Below, in pieces: positions 17,009-25,921 of a stretch of DNA of 64,000 nucleotides. Both the position numbers and the translations under genes were made by a program. A model generated the notes under the pieces. That model made no database searches. It was not told the DNA's origin and worked only from the letters and a program-made list of their open reading frames with translations. The stretch comes from an uncultured Victivallales bacterium (GTDB taxonomy: Bacteria > Verrucomicrobiota > Lentisphaeria > Victivallales > UBA1829): NCBI GenBank assembly GCA_934644965.1, contig CAKUDG010000016.1, forward strand, positions 1 through 64,000. The letters are read 5' to 3'. Numbering within the stretch: position 1 is the first letter of the stretch; each line of letters opens with the position of its first letter.

Positions 17009-19657
17009 TCAAATAGACATTTCCTGTTTTCTGCGTTCCTCCTCCTGATGGCGGAATGTTTCCTCCAGCAGGGGGCGCAACTTAAGTTTTTCCACATAAA
17101 TCCAGCCCAGAGAGGAAATTCCGGAATATACATACAAAACTTCCTCAGCACCTTCCTGGCGGAGATTCACTCCGAATTTTCTGCGTCTCATATCCAGGAA
17201 CAAAAGGCGGTCCGGGAAGTTGCGCACGGAATTTTCCTCTTCCTCCGCCACATCAGGCGGTGCCGACTGCCAATTTGGGGAAGGGTTGCTGCTTCCGCTT
17301 GTCTGGGCGATGATTCCACCGCTCCCGTCCAGGAGGAACTTTTCAATCACAAAATTGCCGCGGTTTCCATGGGAATTCATCATTTCTGTAAAATATTTCA
17401 CGGAGACATCGATGGCCATGACGCCGTAAAAGACCCGTTCCATATCCATGATGGCCATGGAACAGGTGATGACAAGCTCCCTCATGCTTCCGGTGTCCCT
17501 GTAGGGAGCTCCCCAGACAGGCAGTCCGTTCTGTTTTTCGGCGGAGCGGTACCAGTTGCGTTTTCTGGCGTCATAATCGGAGGAATACTGCCCGTTGCCC
17601 GGGAAACAGAGCTGGAGTCCATCCTTGAGCGAAAGGTAGGCCCAGTAGACCGGCATGCCTTTGGAGCCGGCCTCTTTCTTCAGATCTTCGATATTGCCGA
17701 TGGTAAGATCGGAATCGAGCGGACTTTCCAGAATCAAACGGGTCAATCGCTGTTTCAGAGGCGCCAGAAGACGCAGTTCTTTTTCCATTTGACTCTGGTC
17801 CGCTCCCGTCGGGATCTGGTAACAGAGGGAATCAAAATCCACCTTTGCGGCGTAAACGGGAGAGAAGGTGAAAGTTTCCCGCGAGGATGCCTCCTCTCCG
17901 GTGTAGACGGTATAGGGCGGCACAGGCGGGAAATGCGCTTTCCCGGATTTTGCTTTCCCTTCTGCGGCGGGATGGTCCTCCTGATTCAGGAGAAACGCCG
18001 TTTCCCACGCCGTCGAGGCGAGAGACTGTTCCAGACGGGCGATTTGACGGTCCAGGGTGAAAGACGCCTCCACGCATTTCGAGTAAGCGTCGCTGAGCGC
18101 GGCGTCTCTCAGACGGTTGTCTATGGCCTGTCCCATTTTTTCATACATGGTCCATGCGATGCCGCAGGCACCGAGGAAAAGCAGAAAGAAAGTCAGCAGG
18201 AGAGTGCTTTTCCGGTGTTTCACCATCCAGCGGAGCATCGCGGAAAAAAGATTGTCCGGATTTGCCGAGACTTCGGCGCCGTTGATGTATTTCCGGAGAT
18301 CGTCGGCAAGTTCGCTCACATGCTGATAGCGTTTTTCCCTGTCATAGGCGGTCGCCTTCTGGATGATGGCCTTCAGATCCCGGTCGATCCGGTAGCGGAA
18401 GCGGTGCTCGATCTTCTCCATATTGTTGTTTTTGATATTGGACATGACTTCTACGCTGGTATTTCCGGAGAAGGCCGGTTTGAGCGTCACCGCTTCAAAG
18501 AGGATGAGTCCCAAGGTGAAGATGTCCGCACGGTGGTCGCAGTACTCTCCGTTGATGGCTTCTGGGGAGAGAAAGCGGGGCGTTCCGGAAATCTGTTTCG
18601 GGCGTTCCCACTTCGACGGATCGAATCCCGGTTCCCGGATCAGGCGTGCGATTCCCCAGTCCATGACATAGGTCTCATGATATTCACCGATCATGATGTT
18701 TTCCGGCTTCAGGTCCCGGTGCATCACGTTGCGGCTGTGCGCATATTCCATGGCTTCACAGACGCGGAGAAAAATTTCCAGGCGGTTCAGCAGAGATTTA
18801 TGTTCATCGAAGGCTCCGATCCCGTCCAGTTTGTAATGTGTGCAGATCTGGTCCAGGTAGTCCTTGAAGTTCTGGCCGTTGATGAGCTTCATGGCCAGAA
18901 ACAGGCCGTTGTCCTGGCTTTTTCCGAGGGAGTAGATCGGGACGATGGAGGGATGGTCCAGCTGAGCGGTCACCTTGGCTTCGGCAATGAAGCTGTTGCG
19001 GACTGCGATGTCGTTGAAGAATTCCTTCTTCAGGGCTTTGATGGCGACCAGACGGTTCAGAGTGCGGTCGACCGCGGAGGAAATCGTGCCCTGGCCTCCT
19101 TCCGCAAAACTTGTCACGATATCATAGGTGTCGCCCATGAAGGACAGGTGTTCCGAGGCGGATTCCGTTCCGGTTTCGACCTCTTTGCGGATATGCGTCC
19201 TCAAATGCGAATTGGCTTCGATCAGCTGGTCCACGTCCTTGCGCTTGTCGAAGATGGTTCGTGTGATGCGCCCCGTTTCTCCAAAAAAGGCCGACGGATC
19301 GTCCAGCAGAGTCGAAATCTTCGCCCGGGTGGAATCCGATGCGGGCTTTTGCACCTGTTTGGCGATCTGATCGATTTCGTCCTCATCCAGGCGCACGGTG
19401 CGGTTGTTGTCCATGGAGGTGCGGGAAAGCCTCTGGAGCGCATCCAGAACGGTTTTGTCGGAGAGGGATGATTCCTCGCTGCCTTTTCCTCCTGCTGCTG
19501 CTCCTCCTCCGGAGATTCCCGCCGCTTTTCCTTCAAAGGTGCCGGAAAGGCTTTCCTTGCCCGGCACTGGCATGGCGAGGGACCGTGCTGTCTGTTCTTC
19601 CGTCGACAGCGGGGAAAGGTTTAAGGCTTGTTCGGTACGGCTGTTGCTTTCATCCAT
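17009..19657 (-). CDS. Ser/Thr protein kinase with transmembrane helix and C-terminal dCache sensor
   Basis: An 882-residue Hanks-type kinase. The kinase domain spans about 180-470: glycine loop AEGGQGTI, VAIKALKK with the ATP-binding Lys, catalytic loop HRDLKPEN, MDWGIAR (DWG in place of DFG) and GTPRFLSPEA. A membrane span follows near 490-510 (TLLLTFFLLFLGACGIAW), then a ~350-residue extracytoplasmic region with dCache features (YDARKRNWYRSA, VWGAPYRDTG, VFYGVMAIDVS). It therefore probably links an external ligand to cytoplasmic phosphorylation. ATG 19657 has GGGAG 9 bases upstream and overlaps the 3' end of the aminomutase gene by 8 bases. ATG 19681 is the alternative. Confidence 0.9.
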   Translation of the reverse strand: MDESNSRTEQALNLSPLSTEEQTARSLAMPVPGKESLSGTFEGKAAGISGGGAAAGGKGSEESSLSDKTVLDALQRLSRTSMDNNRTVRLDEDEIDQIAKQVQKPASDSTRAKISTLLDDPSAFFGETGRITRTIFDKRKDVDQLIEANSHLRTHIRKEVETGTESASEHLSFMGDTYDIVTSFAEGGQGTISSAVDRTLNRLVAIKALKKEFFNDIAVRNSFIAEAKVTAQLDHPSIVPIYSLGKSQDNGLFLAMKLINGQNFKDYLDQICTHYKLDGIGAFDEHKSLLNRLEIFLRVCEAMEYAHSRNVMHRDLKPENIMIGEYHETYVMDWGIARLIREPGFDPSKWERPKQISGTPRFLSPEAINGEYCDHRADIFTLGLILFEAVTLKPAFSGNTSVEVMSNIKNNNMEKIEHRFRYRIDRDLKAIIQKATAYDREKRYQHVSELADDLRKYINGAEVSANPDNLFSAMLRWMVKHRKSTLLLTFFLLFLGACGIAWTMYEKMGQAIDNRLRDAALSDAYSKCVEASFTLDRQIARLEQSLASTAWETAFLLNQEDHPAAEGKAKSGKAHFPPVPPYTVYTGEEASSRETFTFSPVYAAKVDFDSLCYQIPTGADQSQMEKELRLLAPLKQRLTRLILESPLDSDLTIGNIEDLKKEAGSKGMPVYWAYLSLKDGLQLCFPGNGQYSSDYDARKRNWYRSAEKQNGLPVWGAPYRDTGSMRELVITCSMAIMDMERVFYGVMAIDVSVKYFTEMMNSHGNRGNFVIEKFLLDGSGGIIAQTSGSSNPSPNWQSAPPDVAEEEENSVRNFPDRLLFLDMRRRKFGVNLRQEGAEEVLYVYSGISSLGWIYVEKLKLRPLLEETFRHQEEERRKQEMSI

Positions 19658-20774
19658 GGCGGCAGACTCCCGGGATTCCATGTTTCCGGGCAAGCGGATG
19701 GAAAATCCGCCGTCCGTCGATACCTTCATAAACGCCGTCTTCCCCGCAGCTGTAATCCGGCTGCAGCGGGACTTTCCCTCCGCCGGAGGGAAGATCAATC
19801 GCATACGTCGGAGTGGCGATGGAGGAGAGTCCTGCGCGCAGACTCCTCAATATTTCCAGTCCGCGAGTGACAGGCACGGCAAAATGCGCCGTCCCGCGGA
19901 TCGGGTCGGCGCTGAACAGATAATGCGGTTTGATTCTTTCCGAAACCAGTTTTCGGAAAAGACGCTTCAATGTCTCTGCGTCGTCATTGACTCCCGCCAG
20001 CAGAACCGTCTGATTCAGCACGGGAATCCCCCTCAGGCGGATTCGGCGGCAGGCGGACAGACTCCGTTCATCCAGTTCGTCCGGATGATTGAAATGCGTC
20101 ACAAACCAGAGTCCTCTGATTTTCCCGAGAGCATCGGTCAGGGCGTCGGTGATCCTCTCGGGGCAGGAGAGCGGCGCCCGGGTGCAGAGCCGGAGAGTCT
20201 CCGTTTTCCCGGAGGCCGAAAGGGTCTGCAGAATTTCAAGCAGCCGTTCATCCGGAAGCGTCAGCGGGTCCCCGCCGGATACGAGCACATCTTTCACTTC
20301 AGGATGGGATTCCAGATAGGAGGAGATGTCTGAAAGTTCCTTCCCCGTCAGGTCCTTGCGCGAAGATCCCCTTTTCCAGATCCTTTTACGGAAGCAGAAA
20401 CGGCAGTAGCTGAAACAGTCCGAGGCGGCAAGAACCAGAACGCGGTCCGGATAGCGGTGAATCAGGCCGGGGCACGGGCTCTGTGCCTTTTCTCCGAGAC
20501 CGTCGTCCTCCAGTCCACATTCCAGGGAAAGCTCTTCCGGAGAGGGGACAAACTGACGCCAGAGGGGATCCCCGGGGCTCTTCAGAAGATCCCGGCAGTG
20601 TCCCGAGATTTTTGCCGGATATGCATCCGTTACATTCCCGAGGGCGGAAATATGCTTTCCCAGCTCGTCTGTATCCATGGCGTCAAACAATTCTCCGCTA
20701 TCTGCGGCTTTTTTTGTCTGTTCCGGCCGCTGTTTTCTCTCCGCTGTTTTCCCTCCGCTGTTTTTTCTCCGCAT
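19650..20774 (-). CDS. Lysine 2,3-aminomutase family radical SAM protein (KamA/EpmB-like)
   Basis: A radical SAM, PLP-dependent enzyme family that shifts the amino group of lysine. The cluster motif CFSYCRFC is followed by RKRIWKRG, then VLVSGGDPLTLPD, RLCTRAPLSCPERIT, THFNHPDEL, LNQTVLLAGVNDD and PHYLFSADPIRGTAHF, all hallmarks of the family. The short length (374 aa from ATG 20774) and simple N-terminus resemble EpmB, which makes beta-lysine for elongation factor P; no epmA or efp is in the window. The start is uncertain: neither ATG 20774 nor ATG 20678 has a well-spaced ribosome binding site. It overlaps the downstream kinase gene by 8 bases. Confidence 0.88.
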   Translation of the reverse strand: MRRKNSGGKTAERKQRPEQTKKAADSGELFDAMDTDELGKHISALGNVTDAYPAKISGHCRDLLKSPGDPLWRQFVPSPEELSLECGLEDDGLGEKAQSPCPGLIHRYPDRVLVLAASDCFSYCRFCFRKRIWKRGSSRKDLTGKELSDISSYLESHPEVKDVLVSGGDPLTLPDERLLEILQTLSASGKTETLRLCTRAPLSCPERITDALTDALGKIRGLWFVTHFNHPDELDERSLSACRRIRLRGIPVLNQTVLLAGVNDDAETLKRLFRKLVSERIKPHYLFSADPIRGTAHFAVPVTRGLEILRSLRAGLSSIATPTYAIDLPSGGGKVPLQPDYSCGEDGVYEGIDGRRIFHPLARKHGIPGVCRHG

Positions 20775-20872
20775 GCTGAAAGGAGAATGAGAGGGCGGGG
20801 GTTGTCCGGGAAAGAGAGGGGGAAAAAAAGAAGTGTTTACGCCCCGTCCATTTCCCGGGCAAGCCGACCGAA

Positions 20873-22480
20873 TCAAGCTTTCCCGATGCAGTGATAGACC
20901 CAGCCCTTGTCTTTGTTCCATTCGCGGGAAAGTTTGAAGTGAAGATCTCTCTTGTCCGTGTTGGCGGAAAGCTTTGCGAGGATACCGTCAAGCTCGTACT
21001 CCCGGTCTTCGAGTCCGAGTTTCAATGCGAATTCGGAAACGGTTCCCGAAAAGGTTCCCAGATCCGAGAGCTTTTTCTCCAGGTCCAGCAACAGCTGGAT
21101 TACGCCTTTGCTCGCCAGTTTGTACGCTTGAACGCCCGGCTGGTGGAAGGCATTGATGTGGATCAGTTCCGCGTATGCGGCGACAGCCCGTTCATACAGG
21201 GCAATGAGCATGCCGAGATTGTATTCATCGACCTTTTGAAGGCGCATTTCGATCACGGAACGGTCCTTCTGGCGGAGCGCGTTGGAAAGCCCCACCAGAA
21301 ACCCGTGCAGGTAATCGCCCATGCAGATGCCGGGACTTATGGGATCCTTTGCACTGTCTTCCAGGACTTCGATGAAGGTGACAAAAAAGTCGTTGCGTCC
21401 GTCATTGAGCTGCTGGATGAATGCATGGGCGTCCGTTCCGCCCTTGTTCCCGAAGACATTCAAGCCCTGATGAACCGTTTTCCCGTCCAGATCCTTTTCC
21501 TTCCCGAGACTTTCCATCACCAGTTGCTGCAGATAGCGGGACATCAGAATCAGACGGTCCGAATAGGGCACGATCACCATGTTTCTGTCCCCCTTCCCGT
21601 TTCCCGCGATGTGCCACATTGCCGAAAGCATATAGGCGGGGTTGTGCAGCAGACGGGGCTGACGCGTCAGCGTGTCCATGTGGCACGCCCCTTCCAGGAA
21701 GGTGCGGAAACGGATTCCGGCGAGCGCGGCCGGAAGATGCCCTACAATGCTCGTTTCACTGGTTCTGCCTCCGATGGAATCGGCCATTTCAAAGACTCTC
21801 AGCCAGTTCTCCGAGCGGGCAAGCTGATCGAGTTCACTGCCTGCCATCGTGATGGCGCAGGCGTGTCCGGTGAAATCCAGTCCGGCTTTCGCATAGGCGT
21901 CGCGGCAGACCAGCATATTGTTCTTCGTTTCCTGGGTTCCCCCCGACTTGGAAATGTTCACGATCAGGGCGCTCTCCAGGGGGCAGACATTCATCAGATC
22001 GGTCACCCCCGCGGTGTCGGTGTTGTCCAGAAAATAGATCTTGAGATAATTGCGGCGTTTTTCCCGGGAAAGCTCGTTCCAGTACGGGCCGTTGACGGCC
22101 ATCTGAAGCAGCTGGGGACCGAGTGCGGAACCGCCGATTCCGTTGATGATCGCGGAGTCGAAAAGTTCGCCTGTGGAGCTGCGGATCCTGCCGCTGCGGA
22201 TGTCTTCCACGAAATTTTCCACGGCGGTGAATTCTTCAGAACCGGTATAGACGGAGCGGTCTGTGAAATGCGTGACTTTCCTGTTTTCGTCGGGATTCTT
22301 GATTTCGCCGCGTTCGATTTTCTGCATTTCAGCATGGACTGCCGGAAAACGTTTTTCCAGTTCGTCCAGGCTGGATTCCTTGAACTGCATTCCTGCGAAG
22401 TTCACCTGAAAACCGCTGTCCCCGTCGATAAATGTGTACTTATGGCAGCGTTCAATCCAGTTTCTGGCCGTCAGCGACAT
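20873..22480 (-). CDS. pgi: Glucose-6-phosphate isomerase
   Basis: A 535-residue cytoplasmic enzyme interconverting glucose 6-phosphate and fructose 6-phosphate. Signatures include NGIGGSALGPQLLQMA, VNISKSGGTQETKNNM (phosphate-binding SIS region), GGRTSETSIVGHLPAAL, QGLNVFGNKGGTDAHAFIQQL and INAFHQPGVQAYKLA with the catalytic His. Length agrees with the bacterial/archaeal-like long form. It has its own promoter. Downstream, a GC hairpin near 20841-20860 followed on the minus strand by a T7 run could terminate it before the aminomutase gene. Confidence 0.96.
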   Translation of the reverse strand: MSLTARNWIERCHKYTFIDGDSGFQVNFAGMQFKESSLDELEKRFPAVHAEMQKIERGEIKNPDENRKVTHFTDRSVYTGSEEFTAVENFVEDIRSGRIRSSTGELFDSAIINGIGGSALGPQLLQMAVNGPYWNELSREKRRNYLKIYFLDNTDTAGVTDLMNVCPLESALIVNISKSGGTQETKNNMLVCRDAYAKAGLDFTGHACAITMAGSELDQLARSENWLRVFEMADSIGGRTSETSIVGHLPAALAGIRFRTFLEGACHMDTLTRQPRLLHNPAYMLSAMWHIAGNGKGDRNMVIVPYSDRLILMSRYLQQLVMESLGKEKDLDGKTVHQGLNVFGNKGGTDAHAFIQQLNDGRNDFFVTFIEVLEDSAKDPISPGICMGDYLHGFLVGLSNALRQKDRSVIEMRLQKVDEYNLGMLIALYERAVAAYAELIHINAFHQPGVQAYKLASKGVIQLLLDLEKKLSDLGTFSGTVSEFALKLGLEDREYELDGILAKLSANTDKRDLHFKLSREWNKDKGWVYHCIGKA

Positions 22481-22581
22481 GATATTCTGCTCCTGTTCTG
22501 AAATCTTCTGAATCTGTTCTGAAGAACAGCCGATGCGAACGGCTGTCTGTCATGTTTTCCGTTTTTTCTGCAATTCTCCTT

Positions 22582-22610
22582 AATATATTCTCTTTCCCTT
22601 GAAAATTCAA
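22582..22610 (-). promoter_or_regulatory. Predicted promoter for pgi
   Basis: Minus-strand TTGAAT (22605-22610), 17-base spacer, TATATT (22582-22587), with AAGGAG a few bases further on. It lies about 100 bases upstream of ATG 22480. Confidence 0.6.
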
Positions 22611-22829
22611 CGTTTCCCCCCGGGAAAATCGCTGTTGTTCCGAAGGGTATCCTGCCGTGGGCGGTCGTTGTGGAGCGGGGGAGGGTTTTTTCTTGACGTC
22701 TCTGAATATCGCCACTGCTGTTGAGTCGTGGGAGACCCTTGTCCCGGGAGAGCGAAGGAAAGAGAACGGGGAAGGAGCAAAAGGGAAAAGGAGGAGTTTG
22801 AGTGAAAAGGATTCGTCTTTTTTTCCTCC

Positions 22830-22997
22830 ATCCTCCCGGGAATGCGCTTTCCCGGGAGGATCCCCATGAAAATCTTGTTCGTGGAACTTGATTCTCCGCC
22901 CTGACAGGGTTATCTTGAGTCCGTCTGTGAATTCATGACCCCGGCACATCTTCCCGCGGAGGCGGGGGAAGAGCCTGATTCCCGGGGAATCAGGCTC
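22830..22997 (+). other. Hairpin cluster in the pgi-GH32 intergenic region
   Basis: The 739-base gap 22481-23219 holds no credible gene but three inverted repeats. A 13-bp perfect GC-rich stem has arms 22830-22842 and 22849-22861 with a 6-base loop. A CTTCCCGC/GCGGGGGAAG stem lies at about 22949-22970. A 12-bp perfect stem (GAGCCTGATTCC) has arms 22971-22982 and 22986-22997 with a CGG loop. None is followed by a T run on either strand, so these are not ordinary intrinsic terminators. They could be a structured RNA, a leader of the downstream gene or a protein-binding array. Confidence 0.55.
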
Positions 22998-23219
22998 CGA
23001 ATATCACCCCCGTTTCAGGATGAAAGCGACTTTTCCAGGAAATTTTCCCGCAATGGGGAAGGAGGAGGGAGAGGGAGGCATGTTTCCCTTCCCTGTGTCG
23101 TCTTCCCTCAGACATGAGTTATGAACGGGAGAAAAGAATGAAAAGTTCTGCCGGAATCAATATACAAAGGACAAAGGGACAAAGTAGTATACAACGTGAA
23201 AACGGAAGGAAAACAGCGA

Positions 23220-24590
23220 ATGGTCCGAAATCTGAATCACTGGAAACCGGAGGGGGAATTCTTCGTAGGGGACTGCATGCCGTTCCGGATCGGAGAAGAG
23301 TTTCATTTGTTTTATCTTCTGGATCAGGGGCATCACAATCATCCGCTTGTCGGGCATCTCGGTGGGCACCAGTGGGCGCATGCGGTGAGCCGTGATCTGG
23401 TGCACTGGGAACACCGGGCTCTGGCGCTTCCGCTTGATTTTGAAGAGGGGGAATGCAGCAACTGCACCGGTTCGCTCCTGGAAAAGGACGGGAAGATCTA
23501 TGCGTTTTACGCATTGCGTTCCCGGAAATTCAAGGGGGAGCAGTTCCGGGTCGCAATCAGCCGGGACGGGGGAAACAGCTTCCGGAAATGGGAGGAACCG
23601 CTCCTGAAGACTCCTCCGCCGGGAAGAACGGGCGACTTCCGGGATCCCGAAGCGTTTCTGGGCGAAGACGCGCTGGTGCATGTTTTCCTTTCCGGCGCCC
23701 GGATCCGCAGCGACGGGTCCATCCATTCCCATACCGGCGAACTGCTCCATTATTCAACGCCGGACCTGATTCATTACCGTCAGGAGGAATCCGTTCTTCA
23801 TTCCTGGGCGGTCCCCGAATGCTCCGACTGTTTCCGCTGGAAAGGACGCAGCTATCTTCTCTATGGGAACCTGAATGAAACCCGCTGCTGTGTCTCGGAA
23901 CAGCCTTCCGGCCCCTGGGAAACACCGCGTCTTGACGTCCCCGCCTGCGGGCAGTGCAGGGTCATGAAGACGGCTCCGTGGAAGGACGGCAGAAGAATCG
24001 GAGTCGGCTGGTCGGCCACTCCGGAAAAGGGCGGCGGGCGCTTCCTCTTCGGCGGGCGGACTCTCTTCCGCGAACTGGTTCAGGAAAAAGACGGTTCCCT
24101 CGGGACGGCGTTTGTCCCGGAAATGCTTCCTGTCAAAAACCGGCGGGCCCTGGAGTCCGTGGAAGCGGGGGCTTCCGTCGGCTGCGAATGGAAGGGGCTC
24201 GGAATGCTGCCCGATTCCTTCCGGCTCGACGGGACAATCCGTTTTTCTCCGGAAAAGATTTCCCGCTTCGGGATTGTCGTCATGGATGCGGAAGGGGAAT
24301 ACAGGCGTTTCGTGGAATTTGATCCGCATGCCGGAATCGTGGAGCTGGACCGGATCCATTCGATCCGTCAGGTGGACCTGTCTTCCGGAGTCCTTCGCTT
24401 CCGTCTGCTCCGCACCCATGAACTGATCGATGTGGAAATCGACGGAAGAAGGACCGTGGCTCTGCCGGGATGCGATTTCCGGACTGGTGGAGCAGGAGGA
24501 GAAGGAGGATGCGCCGTCGCGTTTTATGCCGCAGGGGGAAATGCCGTTCTGGAAAATCCCGTCTGCTTTGACGGTTTGGATACACCCTGA
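23220..24590 (+). CDS. GH32-like glycosidase (beta-fructosidase fold)
   Basis: A 456-residue protein with a five-bladed beta-propeller glycosidase pattern. Three GH32 positions can be matched: VGDCMPF in place of the usual NDPNG (nucleophile Asp kept), RDPEAF (transition-state Asp) and VPECSDCF (acid/base Glu in an EC pair). A C-terminal beta-sandwich-like domain follows (FRLDGTIRFSPEK; RLLRTHELIDVEIDGR). There is no signal peptide, so the substrate should be an imported saccharide. ATG 23220 has AAGGA 9 bases upstream; the in-frame GTG at 23196 is a weaker start. Substrate unknown; GH32 is favoured over the related GH43/GH68. Confidence 0.75.
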   Translation: MVRNLNHWKPEGEFFVGDCMPFRIGEEFHLFYLLDQGHHNHPLVGHLGGHQWAHAVSRDLVHWEHRALALPLDFEEGECSNCTGSLLEKDGKIYAFYALRSRKFKGEQFRVAISRDGGNSFRKWEEPLLKTPPPGRTGDFRDPEAFLGEDALVHVFLSGARIRSDGSIHSHTGELLHYSTPDLIHYRQEESVLHSWAVPECSDCFRWKGRSYLLYGNLNETRCCVSEQPSGPWETPRLDVPACGQCRVMKTAPWKDGRRIGVGWSATPEKGGGRFLFGGRTLFRELVQEKDGSLGTAFVPEMLPVKNRRALESVEAGASVGCEWKGLGMLPDSFRLDGTIRFSPEKISRFGIVVMDAEGEYRRFVEFDPHAGIVELDRIHSIRQVDLSSGVLRFRLLRTHELIDVEIDGRRTVALPGCDFRTGGAGGEGGCAVAFYAAGGNAVLENPVCFDGLDTP

Positions 24591-24773
24591 TCCCACTGAT
24601 GATCCTCAGATCTGTCAGGTCTGTCAGGTCCGCCTGATTTCCGGATGGAGGGTGGAGCATGGGGTCCCGGATTGTTCCGTACGCTGCTGTGTCGGGACTC
24701 CGTGCCGTCATGGATTTGAGTGCCGGTGCCGATCTGCGGGGAACTTCGGAAGAGGCCGGGTGAGGAAAAACGT

Positions 24774-25742
24774 TCAGCAGGCGGCGCTTTCTGTCAGGAG
24801 AACCACTTTCCCGAGGTTCCGGCATTCCTCAAGCCTTCTCTGAGCTTCCGAAGCGCGTTCGAGCGGAAAGCTGCGGTCGATCATGACCCGGATTCTGCCG
24901 GAGGAGAGATCCTCCCACAGGAAATCCTTCATGGAACGGAGAATTTCCGCCTTCACCGCATCCGGACGGCTGCGCAAGGTGCTTCCGATCAGGCGGATTC
25001 TGTTTCTGAAAATAATGTCCACGGGGATTTCCGCCTTGGCTCCGCCGAGGGCGGCGATCAGAATCCATCGACCCCAGGGATTCATTTTTGCGAGATGTTT
25101 TCCGAGATCCGGTCCCCCGACGCAGTCGAGGGCCACATCAATGGGATTCTCCTCCAGGACCCGCCCCAGATCCTCCGTCTTGCGGTTGACCGCGATGTCC
25201 GCCCCGAGGGACCTGACGAATTCCGCTTTTTCCGGACTCCCCACCATGGTGATCACTCTGCATCCGAATTTCTTCATCATCTGAATGGCCGCCGATCCGA
25301 GTCCGCCGGCGCCCGCCTGGATCAGCACGGTTTCCGATTTCCGGACTTTCGCCTCCATGAAAAAATTCAGATAAGCGGTGGCGAACACCTCCGGGATTGC
25401 CGCGGCCTCCGCCATGGAAAGCCCCTCCGGAACGGGGAGAACCAGATCCTGCGGGACGGCTGTTTTCTCCGCATATCCTCCTCCCCCCAGCAGGGCGCAG
25501 ACACGGTCTCCCTTCTGCCATTTCGAGCCCTCAAAACTTTCTTCCACGACTCCCGCGACTTCCAGTCCCGGCCATTCCGGCCAGCCGTCCGGAGGAGGAT
25601 AATTCCCCTCCCTCTGCATCAGATCCGCACGGTTGAGTCCCGCTGCTGCGACCCGGATGATGATTTCGTCATTTTTCCGTACCGGATCCGGCACCTCGCA
25701 CGGAACCAGATTTTTCTCCTTGTCAATGACCACTGCAATCAT
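24774..25742 (-). CDS. NAD(P)H quinone oxidoreductase, MDR superfamily (PIG3-like)
   Basis: A 322-residue zinc-independent medium-chain dehydrogenase/reductase. Markers are AGLNRADLMQREGNYPPP near the N-terminus (typical of PIG3/QOR), WPGLEVAGVV, and the Rossmann motif VLIQAGAGGLGSAAIQ. The C-terminus ends with RSFPLERASEAQRRLEE, common to the family. Predicted to reduce quinones or enones with NADPH. It is convergent with the GH32-like gene and probably independent of it. Confidence 0.88.
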   Translation of the reverse strand: MIAVVIDKEKNLVPCEVPDPVRKNDEIIIRVAAAGLNRADLMQREGNYPPPDGWPEWPGLEVAGVVEESFEGSKWQKGDRVCALLGGGGYAEKTAVPQDLVLPVPEGLSMAEAAAIPEVFATAYLNFFMEAKVRKSETVLIQAGAGGLGSAAIQMMKKFGCRVITMVGSPEKAEFVRSLGADIAVNRKTEDLGRVLEENPIDVALDCVGGPDLGKHLAKMNPWGRWILIAALGGAKAEIPVDIIFRNRIRLIGSTLRSRPDAVKAEILRSMKDFLWEDLSSGRIRVMIDRSFPLERASEAQRRLEECRNLGKVVLLTESAAC

Positions 25743-25921
25743 GAATGCATTCTCCTGTTTTTGATTTCCGTTTTTCCATTTTTCTGTTTTTTCCCCTGTC
25801 GGGGTGTTTCGGAGCGGGATACAGAGTGCTTTCTCTGTGGATTTTCCATCCCGTTTTCAGATCATCGCTGCGGCGCCGGAGATTATTTGAGGGGAGGGCG
25901 TTTTTTCCCCCTCTGTCATCA

